Shown here: in pieces, positions 38,094-49,439 of the stretch
How the letters are laid out: every line of letters starts with the position of its first letter
Position numbering within the stretch: position 1 is the stretch's first letter
Notes under the pieces: model-generated
Told to the model about the DNA's origin: nothing
The model's database searches: none
What the model saw: the letters and a program-made list of their open reading frames with translations, nothing else
Assembly: GCF_964237555.1 (NCBI RefSeq)
Contig: NC_091444.1
Location: forward strand, 86,046,213-86,110,212
Origin: Oryctolagus cuniculus
Taxonomy: Eukaryota; Chordata; Mammalia; Lagomorpha; Leporidae
Direction: 5' to 3'
Length of the DNA: 64,000 bases
Position numbers and translations under genes: made by a program

Positions 38094-38787
38094 GAAGATT
38101 ACAAAATTGTTTAATTTTTTTATAGGAGTGTCAATTTGTAAAGTCAACAACAGGAGTCACTGTGCACTTACTCCTCATGTAGGATCTCTGTCCTTAATGT
38201 GCTGTACACTGAGGCTTAATGCTATAACGAGTACTCAAACAGTATATTTCACTTTGTGTTTCTATGGGGGTGCAAACGATTGAAATCTTTACTTAATGTA
38301 CACTAAACTGATCTTCTGTAAAAAAAAAAAAAAAGTAATTATCAATTCCCAACTTGACTCTCACTGGGATTAAACATGACAATAGGTCTGATCTGATTTC
38401 ATCATCATTTAAAAAATCATCTATTATTTTTCACTTTATGTTTCTGTGTAGGAGCAAACTGTTGAAATCCTTACTTAAGGTATACTAAGCTGATCTTCTG
38501 TATATTAAGATAATTGAAAATGAATCTTGATGTGAATGGAAGGGGAGAGGGAGTGGGAAAGGGGAGGGTTGTGGGTGGGAGGGATGGTATGGGGGGGAAA
38601 GCCATTGTAACCCATGAGTCGTACTTTGGAAATTTATATTCATTAAATAAAAGATAAAAATTTTTTTTAATAAATATAAAGTACAGCTTTTGGATTACAG
38701 TGCCTTCCCCTCCCCCAAAACATCCCTCCCACCCATAATCCCCCTATTTCCTGCTTCCTCTCCCATCCCAGAAGATTACAAAATTGT
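38094..38787 (-). mobile_element. Minus-strand L1 3' UTR insertion (outer), with second L1 inside its A-tail
   Basis: A 17-bp duplication GAAGATTACAAAATTGT (38,094-38,110 and 38,771-38,787) bounds the insertion. On the minus strand 38,770-38,669 reads the G-rich L1 3' UTR (GGGTGGGAGGGATG-like) and ATTTATT. Its T-tract is split by the + strand L1 at 38,124-38,660. Confidence 0.8.
38124..38660 (+). mobile_element. Young L1 3' UTR, 5'-truncated (inner)
   Basis: About 537 bp nearly identical to 46,466-46,999 (AGGAGTGTCAATTTGTAAAG onward), ending in AAATAAAAGATAAAAA. It includes the G-rich tract at 38,540-38,600 with several runs of three or more G. It lies between T-tracts ATTTTTTTAT and TTTTTTTTAA, which fit a duplication inside the host A-tail. 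Confidence 0.9.
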
Positions 38788-39799
38788 ATGAAGGACATTT
38801 GTACAGTAAACAAATATACTGATTTCCAATGCAATATTTGAATACTTGAAGCAGGAACCCTAAGTACTTCTTTGCCAAAATAGCATGTTTTGTCCAGTGT
38901 AAAACCCATTTGCCATCCCAATACACAAAGGGATTTGGGGCAATAAGGAAAAAAGAAGTCCACACATGCAGAAATTTTAAGCAAAACAAAATAGAGAATG
39001 TATTTAGTTTCATGAAAATCACACAAGAATTAATAGTATTCCACCCATTTCCAACAAATATTTTTAACTTTAATGAATGAATGAATTTTCAGTTACATAG
39101 CAGAAAACTTCTACCCTCTCCCATAAAACTGAAAAAGAAACTTTTTAAAAGTAAAAACTGATGAAAGAATTCTGCAATACATGTTAATGTTAAGTAGCCC
39201 AGCAGAGTTTATTTAGAAATACAAACACACACACAGAAAATAAATACATTAAAATCTTACTGAATAGTCCAGTAATAGTTCAGGATCCAATATGTGTGCA
39301 AAAGATTCTGGATTTCCCAGTCACTTTGTATAGGAAATGATGTGCTTTGCTATGTAGCATGTACCTTTAGATTCCTGAACACCTCCACTTTGCTTCTTAC
39401 CCTGAGTCCCAGCAAATACAGGAACACAGCTGTTGAGTCATTCATTTTCTGGATTTGGGAATATCAAAGAATTAATGAGTATAGAAAGTTGTACAGCAAA
39501 GACCAAGAATATCCAAGGGAGGTCAGGAAAATCAATTGAACAAGTCAAAATACTATGAATGTATACTGAATGCTCTGTTTTTAATATGTCTTACTTACCT
39601 AAAAAGACATGAGGGCTATTGCTCTCTCTCTTAATACAACTAAGGAGAAGATATCACCAATGCTCAAGAAAAATGAATACACAGCAGAGCTAATACAAAA
39701 TCCCAAAATTCCAATATAGAAAAACTGGATATGCACTCCTTACACACACCCTGAAGTGGCAATGAAGTAGAACAAATCTAAAAATAGAAAAAATTCTTT
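38788..39799. other. Intergenic sequence, no gene seen
   Basis: A minus-strand frame of 119 codons covering 38,667-39,026 begins in this region but runs into the L1 3' UTR and has no recognisable domain. A short (AC)n occurs at about 39,224. Confidence 0.55.
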
Positions 39800-40091
39800 T
39801 TTTAAAAGATTTATTTATTTATTTGAAAGTCAGAGTTGCAAAGAGAGAGGCAGAGAAGAGAGAGGGGTCTTCCATCCACTGGTTCTCTCCCCAGTTGGCT
39901 GCAATGGCCAGAGTTGTGCCAATCCAAAGCCAGGAGCAAGGAGCTTCTTCCAGGTCTCCCACATGGGTGCAGGGGCCCAGGACTTGGGCCATCTTCTACT
40001 GCTTTCCCAGGCTTTAGCAGAGATCTGGATCCATATGAGCTGCCAGCACTGCAAGTGGTGGCTCTACCCACTATGCCACACCACTGGCCCT
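39800..40091 (-). mobile_element. C-SINE
   Basis: Tail TTTTTTTAAAAGATTTATTTATT and head end CCACACCACTGGCCC. Flanks share AAAATTCTT. Confidence 0.93.
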
Positions 40092-40424
40092 GAAAATTCT
40101 TGTCAAATTAAGAACATTTAACCTTTGTTTTAGAATGAATTATTAAAATATCTAAACTGGGGGAATACATAATTTCTTTCTTTAGAAATCAGAAGAGAAA
40201 AAGAACACTTCAAGCCTACTGTGACACCACACAGAAGGAATGGAGAATCATGACCTCAATTAGCCTAGGGACAGAATAAAAGGGAGGGAAATAGGAACAA
40301 CAGAATTAAGATGAATAAGCTTTGACAGCTGAGGGAATCTGAATGTAAAGAAAAGGCATGCAGTTAACTGAAACAATAGAGATAAGTCTGAGAGGAAAAA
40401 ACATTGTTAAGTCATATTAATGGG
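40092..40424. other. Intergenic sequence, no gene seen
   Basis: Purine-rich, with no coding or repeat signature recognised. Confidence 0.5.
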
Positions 40425-40463
40425 GCCAGAGCTGTGACTTAGTAAAGTAAAAAAAAAAAAAAT
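40425..40463 (+). mobile_element. C-SINE head fragment with A-run
   Basis: GGGGCCAGAGCTGTGACTTA and ten more bases of SINE head lead straight into about 14 A. The body and CT region are missing. Confidence 0.7.
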
Positions 40464-40624
40464 CTAAAATTTGTTTTTAGATTATATAATTAAAAAAGTT
40501 TAAAAAAAGATGTTCAATCTTAAGTCTCTACAGCATAAGGTATACATCAATTTTCCCAGGTTCTATTTGCATTTATTAACAAAGTTTCATGGGTATAATC
40601 ACTAAAGTGGCTCCAATAAGTCTT

Positions 40625-40973
40625 TTTATAAAAATTATTTTTTATTTTGACAGGCAGAGTGGACAGTGAGAGAGACAGAGAGAAAGGTCTTCCTTTTTCT
40701 GTTGGTTTACCCCCTAGTGACCGCTGCCGCCAGTGTGCTGCGGCTGGCACATGGCGCTGATCCAAAGCCAGGAGCCAAGTGCTTCCTCCTGGTCTCCCAT
40801 GCAGGTACGGGGCCCAAGCACTTTGGCCATCCTCCATTGCACTCCTGGGCCATAGCAGAGAGCTGGACTGGAAGAGGAGCAACTGGGACAGAATCTGGCT
40901 CTCCCAGCAGGACTAGAACTCAGTGTGCCTGCACCGCTGGTGGAGGATTAGCTTATTGAGCCATGGAGCCTGC
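40625..40973 (-). mobile_element. C-SINE, distinct subfamily
   Basis: Flanked by CTCCAATAAGTCTT (40,611) and CTCCAATAAATCTT (40,974). It differs from the others internally: GACCGCTGCCGCCAGTGTGC and an additional CTCCCAGCAGGACTAGAACT near the head. Confidence 0.92.
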
Positions 40974-40987
40974 CTCCAATAAATCTT

Positions 40988-41928
40988 AACCTGGGATGCA
41001 ACTAAATTTAACAAGGATACTCAATAGGAATTTTAGAAGAATTCCAAAATATGTATCAGAATAAAAATAAATACTTTACTTGGTACATATCATTTTAACT
41101 ATACTATTGTCTAAATTTCCAAATGTCAGATGTACTAAAAAAATCCCCAAAGCAGCAGAGTTGGTCCGACATGATGAGGAATAAAATAAAGAAAATGAGA
41201 ATTCGCAGATCCCAGATTAAAATAACCAAGAAGGCCCAATAAAAGAAAACTCAATGTCTTCATACACTAACATTTATTACCTCAGATTTATTTAACAAAA
41301 AGGTGATTATTCCAGCTACATCCCATTAGGTAGCCCAATTTTACCTGCTAAATCCATTTAGAAAAAGCACCTCATGATATATTACTAAAATCATATTGCT
41401 ATATGCCATCCACCATGTCCGCTGTACCTTATACCTAATGTTAACAGATTTGATGAAAATCAGTAGATAAATGATGTGTCTTAACCAAGTGTGGGAAATG
41501 TCTTTTGTTCAACGTTTTTCCAAAAACCCCTCAGTCTCAGTTTGCCTTCACATTGAAAAGACACTTCTGAGGTTTACTAATCAGTTCAGCTTCTTCGGGC
41601 CTCCCTCCAATGAAAGGGGCTAAAATCCATCAAAATAAACTCTAGGCACTGTCCTTGTGCTCCCAGTGACTTTTTCACTCTAGGGGCTCACAAACCTTCT
41701 AAATTCTTTAGATCACCTGTGATGTCCATTAGTTCTCAAAGACTATGATGCAAGTAATTTCCCCTCTTGGAACCTTGTTATTAACTGTGCTGTATGAGAA
41801 ATGAAGTCTCCTACACACCTTGTGCTTACGATTCTCCAAACCATGTTGCCTGCTAGGACTTTGGCCATGAATATAGGACAGCAATACCTGAACATGATTA
41901 CTGAGATCTCCTTAATAAAGGATAGACT
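40988..41928. other. Intergenic sequence, no gene seen
   Basis: Mixed composition. No repeat family, splice-framed exon or RNA gene is recognised. Confidence 0.5.
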
Positions 41929-42240
41929 GGGGCCAGCACTGTGGTGCAGTGGTGTAATCCTTTACCTGCAGTGCTGGCACCCCATATGAGCACCAGTTCT
42001 AGTCCCCATTTCTCCTTTTCCCATCCAGCTCTCTGCAATAGCCTGGGAAAGCAGTAGAAGCTGTTCCAAGTGCTTTGGTCCCTGCCAAAATGTGGGAGAC
42101 CTGGAAGCTCCTAGCTCAGATTGGCCCAGCTGCAGACATTGCAGTCATTAGGGGAGTAAATGAGCATATGGAAGACCTTTCTCTCTGTCTCTTCCTCTCA
42201 CTGTCTGTAAGTACACCTGTCAAATACGTAAATAAATTCT
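41929..42240 (+). mobile_element. C-SINE whose tail runs into a TA microsatellite
   Basis: Head GGGGCCAGCACTGTGGTGC. The tail GTAAATAAATTC is followed at once by (TA)n. Confidence 0.93.
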
Positions 42241-42684
42241 ATATATATATATATTTACATTTATTTATATATATTTATGTATATAAATATATTCATATAT
42301 AAAATATATTATGCTTTATCATATAATATATTATATAATATATAATAATTATAAACAGATAATATTATATAATTCATTATAACTATTATATATATTATAT
42401 ATATATTATTGAGATGACTTCAATAGCCAGAGTGTGGCCAGGTTAAAGCCAGGAGCTCCTCCTCCAATGTGTGTGGCAGCAACCCAGGCACTTGGACCAT
42501 CTTTCACTGCTTTTTCAATCCATTGGTATGGAGCTGGATCAGAAATAATTATATATTTATATATAAATAAATTCATATATAATATTTATATATAATTATA
42601 TATTATATATTTATGATAATTATATGTAATTCTATATTATGTATAGAAATATATAATATATATTATAATATATAAATATATATA
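42241..42684. repeat. TA-rich microsatellite, in two parts
   Basis: 42,241-42,409 and 42,548-42,684 are almost pure A/T with many TATA and ATAT runs. They are separated by a SINE fragment. The pattern fits growth from a SINE A-rich tail. Confidence 0.95.
42410..42547 (-). mobile_element. C-SINE middle fragment inside the TA microsatellite
   Basis: GACTTCAATAGCCAGAGTGTGG, AAGCCAGGAGCTCC and CAACCCAGGCACTTGGACCATC match the minus-strand SINE body. Both ends are missing. Confidence 0.8.
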
Positions 42685-43104
42685 TGATGGATCAAAATGC
42701 GGCATTCTCCATTTGGCAGAAGAGACAGGCTCCAATATCTACTGTCTATGTCAGTATGTCAGTATAATGCAGGAGGTAACCCCTCTACCAAATAAGAAAA
42801 GCTATTTCAGTTCAGCTGGACATCATTCTGCTGACTGTTGACCTTATTACTGTTAGTCTGGATGCTTTCATTGGTTGCAATCCAGAGACCCAATTTTCCC
42901 ATAGATATAAACGTCAGCAAACATGAAAATTTGGTAAGAAAAGCTTAAACTGAGAGTTATGATTAATAACTATTTTAACAAAATTTCTCAGAACCCATCT
43001 AATCCAAACCTTGGACAATTGGGAGCTGTTGTACTTGGCCCACCCATAATTGAAATGGATTCTAAATCCTTCAACTGCAAGGAGAGTATCATAGACATTA
43101 ATGC
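42685..43104. other. Intergenic sequence, no gene seen
   Basis: A 239-codon frame opens at 42,959 but runs through SINE sequence from about 43,105, so it is not credible as a gene. Confidence 0.5.
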
Positions 43105-43345
43105 TCCAAACGGATCCAGTTCCCTGCTAATGTGTCTGGAAAAGCAGCACAGGGTGACTCAAATTTTGGGGCTCCTGCACCCATGTGAGAGACCTGGAAG
43201 AAGCCCCTGGCTCCTGATATCAGTCTGTCCTAGCCACAGTCACTGCAGCCATTTGAGGAGTGAACAAACCAGGAGGAAGATCCATCTCTCCCACTCTCTC
43301 TTTCTAGTGCTGCCTTTCAAATTCATAAATAGACCTTTAAGAAAG
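43105..43345 (+). mobile_element. C-SINE, head missing, diverged
   Basis: GGGGCTCCTGCACCCATGTG, GAAGAAGCCCCTGGCTCC and CATTTGAGGAGTGAAC appear in family order. Tail ATAAATAGACCTTTAAG. Confidence 0.8.
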
Positions 43346-43663
43346 TCGATCACTTCAATAAATTTGTCATTGCTCAGTCATGATGACTTTTACTACCTTA
43401 AATTCTTTTTCAAAAGATTTATTTATTGGAAAGGCAGAAAGAGGAGCTGGTGGTTGTGGTGCAGTGGACAAATCCGCAATCTGTTACATTGGCATCCTCT
43501 ACGTGCGCCAGTTCAAGTACCAGCTATTCCATTTCTGATCCAGCTCCTTACCAATGGACTGAAAAAGCAGGGAAAGTTGGCCCAAGTGCTGGGATGCTGC
43601 CACGCACATCGGAGGAAAAGCTCCTGGCTTCAACCTGGCCACACTCTGGCTATTAAAATCATC

Positions 43664-44269
43664 TCAAAAATGAATTAGATCTGCGAAGAATGTCTTTGGT
43701 ATCTTGATTGGGATTGCATTGAATCTATAAATTGCTTTTGGGAGAATGGACATTTTGATGATGTTGATTCTTCCAATCCATGAGCATGGAAGATTTTTCC
43801 ATTTTTTGGTATCCTCTTCTATTTCTTTCTTTAAGGTTTTGTAATTTTCATCGTAGAGATCTTTAACGTCCTTGGTTAAGTTTATTCCAAGGTATTTGAT
43901 TGTTTTTGTAGCTATTGTGAATGGGATTGATCTTAGCAGTTCTTTCTCAGTCATGGCATTACTTGTGTATACAAAGGCTGTTGATTTTTGTGCATTGATT
44001 TTATATCCTGCCACTTTGCCAAACTCCTCTATGAGTTCCAATAGTCTCTTAGTAGAGTTCTTTGGATCCTCTAAGTACAGAATCATATCGTCTGCAAAGA
44101 GGGATAGTTTGACTTCTTCCTTCTTGATTTGTATTCCTTTGATTTCTTTTTCTTGTCTGATGGCTCTGGCTAAAACTTCCAGAACTATGTTAAATAGCAG
44201 TGGTGAGAGTGGGCATCCCTGCCTGGTGCCAGATTTCAGTGGAAATGCTTCCAACTTTTCCCCATTCAA
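43664..44269 (-). pseudogene. L1 ORF2 reverse-transcriptase segment (inverted piece)
   Basis: 201 open codons on the minus strand cover the middle of L1 ORF2, the endonuclease/reverse transcriptase that copies L1 RNA at nicked DNA. The palm motifs GTRQGCPLSP (residues 14-23) and the catalytic FADD (58-61) are intact. The frame continues to the left breakpoint and ends in the target-site duplication. The endonuclease domain and the early RT domain are absent, so no enzyme can be made. Its sequence continues colinearly in the sense piece on the other strand. Confidence 0.93.
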
Positions 44270-46999
44270 TAGGATGCTGGCTGTGGGTTTTTTATAAATT
44301 GCTTTGATTATTCTTCGCAGATCTAGAAAAAATGATGCTGAAATTCATATGGAGGCACAAGAGACCTCGAATAGCTAAAGCAATCTTGTACAACAAAAAC
44401 AAAGCCGGAGGCATCACAATACCAGATTTCAGGACATACTACAGGGCAGTTGTAATCAAAACAGCATGGTACTGGTACAGAAACAGATGGATAGACCAAT
44501 GGAACAGAATTGAAACACCAGAAATCAATACAAACATCTACAGCCAACTTATATTTGATCAAGGATCTAAAACTAATTCCCGGAGCAAGGACAGTCTATT
44601 CAATAAATGGTGCTGGGAAAACTGGATTTCCACGTGCAGAAGCATGAAGCAAGACCCCTACCTTACACCTTACACAAAAATCCACTCAACGTGGATTAAA
44701 GACCTAAATCTACGTCCTGACACCATGAAGTTATTAGAGAACATTGGAGAAACCCTTCAAGATATTGGCACAGGCAAAGAATTTCTGGAAAAGACCCGGG
44801 AGGCACAGACAGTCAAAGCCAAAATCAACTATTGGGATTGCATCAAATTGAGAAGTTTCTGTACTGCAAAAGAAACAGTCAGGAGAGTGAAGAGACAACC
44901 AACAGAATGGGAAAAAATATTTGCAAACTATGCAACAGATAAAGGGTTAATAGCCAGAATCTACAAAGAGATCAAGACACTCCACAAAAACAAAACCAAC
45001 AACCCACTTAAGAGATGGGCCAAGGACTTCAATAGACATTTTTCAAAAGAGGAAATCCAAATGGCCAACAGGCACATGAAAAAATGTTCAAGGTCACTAG
45101 CAATCAGGGAAATGCAAATCAAAAGCACAATGAGGTTTCACCTCACCCCGGTTAGAATGGCTCACATACAGAAATCTACCAAAAACAGATGCTGGCGAGG
45201 ACGTGGGGAAAAAGGGACACTAACCCACTGTTGGTGGGAATGCAAACTGGTCAAGCCACTATGGAAATCAGTCTGGAGATTCCTCAGAAACCTGAATATA
45301 ACCCTACCGTTCGACCCAGCCATCCCACTCCTTGGAATTTACCCAAAGGAGTTTAAATTGATAAAGAAAAAAGCGGTCTGCACCCTAATGTTTATTGCAG
45401 CACAATTCACAATAGCCAAGACCTGGAACCAACCTAAATGCCCATCAATGGTAGACTGGATAAAGAAATTATGGGATATGTATTCTTTAGAATACTATAC
45501 CGCAGTAAGAAACAACGAAATCCAGTCATTTGCAACAAAATGGAGGAATCTGGAACACATCATGCTGAGTGAAGTAAGCCAGTCCCAAAGGGACAAATAT
45601 CATATGTTCTCCCTGATTGGTGACAACTAACTCAGCACCAAAAAGGAAACCTCCTGATGTGAAATGGACACTATGAGAAATGGTGACTTGATCAGCATAG
45701 CCCTGACTGCTAATGGACAACTTAATACATTATCCCTCATAGTATTTTTTTTTGTCTGTTCTACTTAATATGACTGGTTTAATTCTGTAATTATCACACA
45801 GTTATTCTTAAGTGTTGAAAATTAACTGAAATGTGATCCCTGTTAAACATAAAAGTGGGAATAAGAGAGGGAAGAGATGTATAATTTGGGGCATGCTCGG
45901 GCTGACTTGCCCCAATTGGTAGAGTTGGAAACATACTAGGGGATTGCAATTCAATCCCATCAAGGTGGCATGTGCCAATGCCATCTCACTATTCCAAGTG
46001 ATCAATTTCAGTTCACAATTGATCATAATGAAAGGACTAAGAGTCAAAGGGAACACATAAACAAGTCTAGTATCTGCTAATACTAACCGATAGAATAAAT
46101 AAAGGGGAGAGTGATCCAACATGGGAAGTGAGATACTCAGCAGACTCATAGAATGGCGGATGTCCTAAATAGCACTCTGGCCTCAGAATCAGCCCTAAAG
46201 GCACTCGGATCTGGCTGAAAAGCCCATGAGAGTATTTCAGGCATGGAAAGCCAAGACACTCTGGCAAAAAGATCTCTGTGAGTGAGATCCCAGTGGAAAG
46301 AACAGGTCTTCAAAGAGGGAGGTGCCTTTCTCTGAAGGGAGGAGAGAACCTCCACTTTGAATATGACCTTGTCTAAACAAGATAAGAGTCGGAGAACTCA
46401 AGGGGCTTCCATAGCCTTGGAAACTCATGACTGGTGCATAGGGAGATTATTGATGCCATAAACAGGAGTGTCAATTTGTAAAGTCAACAACAGGAGTCAC
46501 TGTGCACTTACTCCTCATGTAGGATCTCTGTCCTTAATGTGCTGTACACTGAGGCTTAATGCTATAACGAGTACTCAAACAGTATATTTCACTTTGAGTT
46601 TCTATGGGGGTGCAAATGATTGAAATCTTTACTTAATGTACACTAAACGGATCTTCTGTTAAAAAAAAAAAAAGAAACTATCAATTCCCAACTTGACTCT
46701 CACTGGGATTAAACATGACAATAGGTCTGATCTGATTTCATCATCATTAAAAAAAAATCATCTATTATTTTTCACTTTATGTTTCTGTGTGGGAGCAAAC
46801 TGTTGAAATCCTTACTTAAGGTATACTAAGCTGATCTTCTGTATACTAAGATAATCGAAAATGAATCTTGATGTGAATGGAAGGGGAGAGGGAGTGGGAA
46901 AGGGGAGGGTGGTGGGTGGGAGGGACAGTATGGGGGGGAAAGCCATTGTAACCCATGAGACGTACTTTGGAAATTTATATTCATTAAATAAAAGATAAA
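43679..46999 (+). mobile_element. Young L1 insertion, 5'-truncated, with 5' inversion
   Basis: A perfect 13-bp target-site duplication AAAAATGAATTAG (43,666-43,678 and 47,000-47,012) bounds the element. The first about 630 bp are inverted; the rest runs sense through the ORF2 C-terminus (stop at 45,630), a 3' UTR of about 1.37 kb with the G-rich tract at 46,880-46,940, and AAATAAAAGATAAAA. The segment ATTCTTCGCAGAT is present at both ends of the inverted piece in opposite orientations. This is classical twin priming. Open frames in both pieces indicate a recent insertion. Confidence 0.96.
44332..45630 (+). pseudogene. L1 ORF2 C-terminal segment (sense piece)
   Basis: 432 open codons from the first in-frame Met after the inversion to the natural ORF2 stop. 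It begins just after the RT core (MMLKFIWRHKRPRIAK), carries the thumb/linker region and the C-terminal cysteine motif (HCWWEC...LWKSVWRFL, about residues 305-325), and ends FSLIGDN. No stop or frameshift interrupts it, matching a young copy. It has no ORF1, endonuclease or promoter. Confidence 0.93.
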
Positions 47000-47354
47000 A
47001 AAAATGAATTAGGTGGTGGAAGATTTCTGTCTCTCCCTCTCTCTGTAACTCTTTCAAATAAGTAATTAAATATTTTAATATGATAAAAATGGCAGAGAGA
47101 CACAGAGACAAAGAGAGAAGGAAAGAGAAGCAGAGAGATATCCCATCTGCTGGTTCACTTTCTATATGGCTACAACTGTGCAAGACCAGGTTTCAAGTCC
47201 CCATTGAGGTTACAGTTCTCCAAATTAGATGACAAGAAGGAAAGAATTTGAGTTATTATCCATTTCTTCCCAGGGATATTAACATGAAACTGATTTGGAA
47301 GTGGAGTACCCAAAACTCAGATTAGCACTGCAATATATGATGCGGGCATCTGTT

Positions 47355-47660
47355 GTGATGGTTAACAAATTGGAAAACCTAGAGGAAAAATCAACAGATT
47401 CCTGGACATACACAATATACCAAAATTAAGTCATGAAGACACATAGAAAAGCTAAACAAATCAAAAACCAAGACAGAGGTTGGATGAGTAATAAAGACCC
47501 TCCCAAGAAAGAAAAGTCCAGGATCAGACAGCCTCACTATTGAATTCTACAAGTCTTTTAAAGAACTAATGCTTCTCAAACTATTCAACACAATTGAAAG
47601 AGAGACAATCCTCTCAAACTCCTTCTATTAATCTGACAATGACTCATTCTATCATTTATT
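47355..47660 (+). mobile_element. L1M ORF2 fragment
   Basis: AAAACCTAGAGGAAAAATC, GTAATAAAGACCCTCCCAAG, CACTATTGAATTCTACAAG and CTTCTCAAACTATTC match old L1 ORF2 in sense. Confidence 0.85.
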
Positions 47661-47794
47661 TATACATAATGTTGAGAAAATCAGAAGTATTTGTTAGGAC
47701 TTCTGCTAAAATGCACTAGATTTATAATTTTTAAATACATCTTTCCTAGATGTAATGCAGTCCTTTGCTACTTTAGAGTATCAGAAATTTAAAA

Positions 47795-48137
47795 TGTTGG
47801 ACTGGTGCTGTGGTGGAGCAGGTTAACTCCCTGGCCTGAAGCGCCAGCATCCCATATGGGGGCCGGTTCAATACTCAGCTGCTCCACTTCTGATCCTGCT
47901 CTCTGCTATGGCCTGGCAAAGTAGTAGAAGATGGCCCAAGTCCTTGGGCCCCTGTACCGATCTGGGAGACCTGGAACTAGCTCCTGGCTCCTGGCTTCGG
48001 ATCAGCACAGCTCTGGCAGTTGCAATCAATTAGGGAGTGAACATCAGATGGAAGACCTCCCTCTTTCTCTCTGGCTCTCCTCTCTGTCTGTAACTCGACT
48101 TGTAAATAAATAAATAAATAAATTTTTAAAACAATTA
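47795..48137 (+). mobile_element. C-SINE, full length
   Basis: Target-site duplication AGAAATTTAAAA at 47,783-47,794 and 48,138-48,149. The next SINE's duplication starts at 48,150, so the two insertions are back to back. Confidence 0.94.
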
Positions 48138-48162
48138 AGAAATTTAAAAAGGGAAAGGTTTT

Positions 48163-48496
48163 TAAAAGATGTATTTATTTATTGTGAGGCAGAGTGACAG
48201 ATATAGAGAGGAAGAGAAAGAGAGGTCTGCTATCCACTGGTTCACCCCTAAATGGCCAGAATGGCTGGAGCTGGGCTGATCTGAAGCCAGGTGCCAGAAG
48301 CCAGGAGTCAGCAGCTTCCTCCAGGTCTCTCACATGGGTGCAGGGGCCCAAGCACTCAGGGCATATTCCACTGCATTCCTAGGCCATTAGCAAAGAGCTG
48401 GATTGGAAGTGCAGGAGCAGGGACTCAAACTGGTGCCCATGTGGGATGCTGGTGCTGCTGGTGGATGCTTAATCTACTATGCCACAGAGTGGGCCC
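48163..48496 (-). mobile_element. C-SINE, full length
   Basis: Target-site duplication AGGGAAAGGTTTT at 48,150-48,162 and 48,497-48,509. Head end GCCACAGAGTGGGCCC. Confidence 0.94.
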
Positions 48497-48509
48497 AGGG
48501 AAAGGTTTT

Positions 48510-49329
48510 AGGAAGACATCTTTCATGTAGACTAGGCTGCAATATTGCAAGGTAAGGTTTAGCTTTTATTTCCACACATCAGTATTCATCTTTTAGCAAC
48601 TATAAATACTGAATATCATACATATAGACATAAATATAGGTAACTGCAGATTTTGTGGTCATTCTTTCTAATTCTCTTTTAATGTCTGCTAATAGGCCAT
48701 CTTATGGATTATTATATTGATGTTACCTGTACACAACCATCAGGCATTTCCACTGTTGAATGTGTTTATGTGTACAGGTAGTTTTGTTTGTGTGTACATG
48801 AATGCACATTTGATGGAGATAGCACTGACAGTAATACTGTGAGAACTCCTAATGCTGATTTCAAACTTTCTATCCTCCGCAGAGATGGCTGTCATTGAAG
48901 TAGACCACAGGGCCCCTTTGCTGTTGTGGACTGAAATGTGCCTCCCTAAAACTCAAACACTGAAGTGCTAACCACCAACATAACTCTACCTGAAGAAAGT
49001 GCTTTTAAGCAGTTCAAATGATAGATGTGTCTGTCACATCAGAGAAGGGCTTCTGGAAAAATCGAGCCTATTAGCACCTTGATCTGATATTTTCAAGCTC
49101 TACAACTCTGAGAAGTAAAATTCCATGATTTAAATCATATTCTCTGTGGTATTTTCTTAGCAAATTAATATATCCTCATTTCTGCTAGCATTTTCTGCTG
49201 TCATCTAGAAGGTCCTCGTGATTAGCAGAGAAATATAGAAAGTAAAAACTATGATTTTAGATTACCAAGTATCTACTAACATAAAAAAGATATCCCAGAA
49301 GCCACCTACTACCATCCTCCAGGACCCAG
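48510..49329. other. Intergenic sequence, no gene seen
   Basis: 48,925-48,990 (GTGGACTGAAATGTGCCTCC, AACACTGAAGTGCTAACC) resembles a common ancient mammalian repeat whose class I will not assert. The rest is unrecognised. Confidence 0.45.

Positions 49330-49368
<39 letters not shown>
49330..49368. repeat. Uninterrupted 39-nt A-tract
   Basis: Thirty-nine consecutive A follow CTCCAGGACCCAG. No retroelement body is recognised just upstream. Confidence 0.98.
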
Positions 49369-49369
<1 letters not shown>

Positions 49370-49439
49370 AGGAATGAGTCAAGTTGTGGGGCAGTAGAAA
49401 AGTGAATAATGAAAGATCACAGCAGAAGTAAATAAGGAA

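Larger units (their letters stand above)
43446..47082 (+). mobile_element. Middle C-SINE of the nest, split by L1
   Basis: Head to body is 43,446-43,678 (GGTGGTTGTGGTGCAGTGGAC ... TGGCTTCAACCTGG). It resumes at 47,013 with GTGGTGGAAGATTTCTGTC, the CT-rich zone and a TAATTAAATATTTT tail. Confidence 0.85.
43405..47350 (-). mobile_element. Outer C-SINE of a three-level nest
   Basis: Its tail side (TTTTTCAAAAGATTTATTTATT, to 43,445) and its body (47,083-47,350: GGCAGAGAGACACAGAG, CATCTGCTGGTTCAC) are separated by a + strand SINE that itself contains an L1. The flanks AAAGGCAGAAAGA and AAATGGCAGAGAGA look like the target-site duplication of the + strand SINE. Confidence 0.8.

Noticed and set aside
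42959..43678. 239-codon open frame as a gene
   Set aside because: Most of it translates SINE sequence and its end lies in the L1 target-site duplication.
43664..45630. Active L1 ORF2
   Set aside because: The RT core and the C-terminus lie on opposite strands and the endonuclease is absent.
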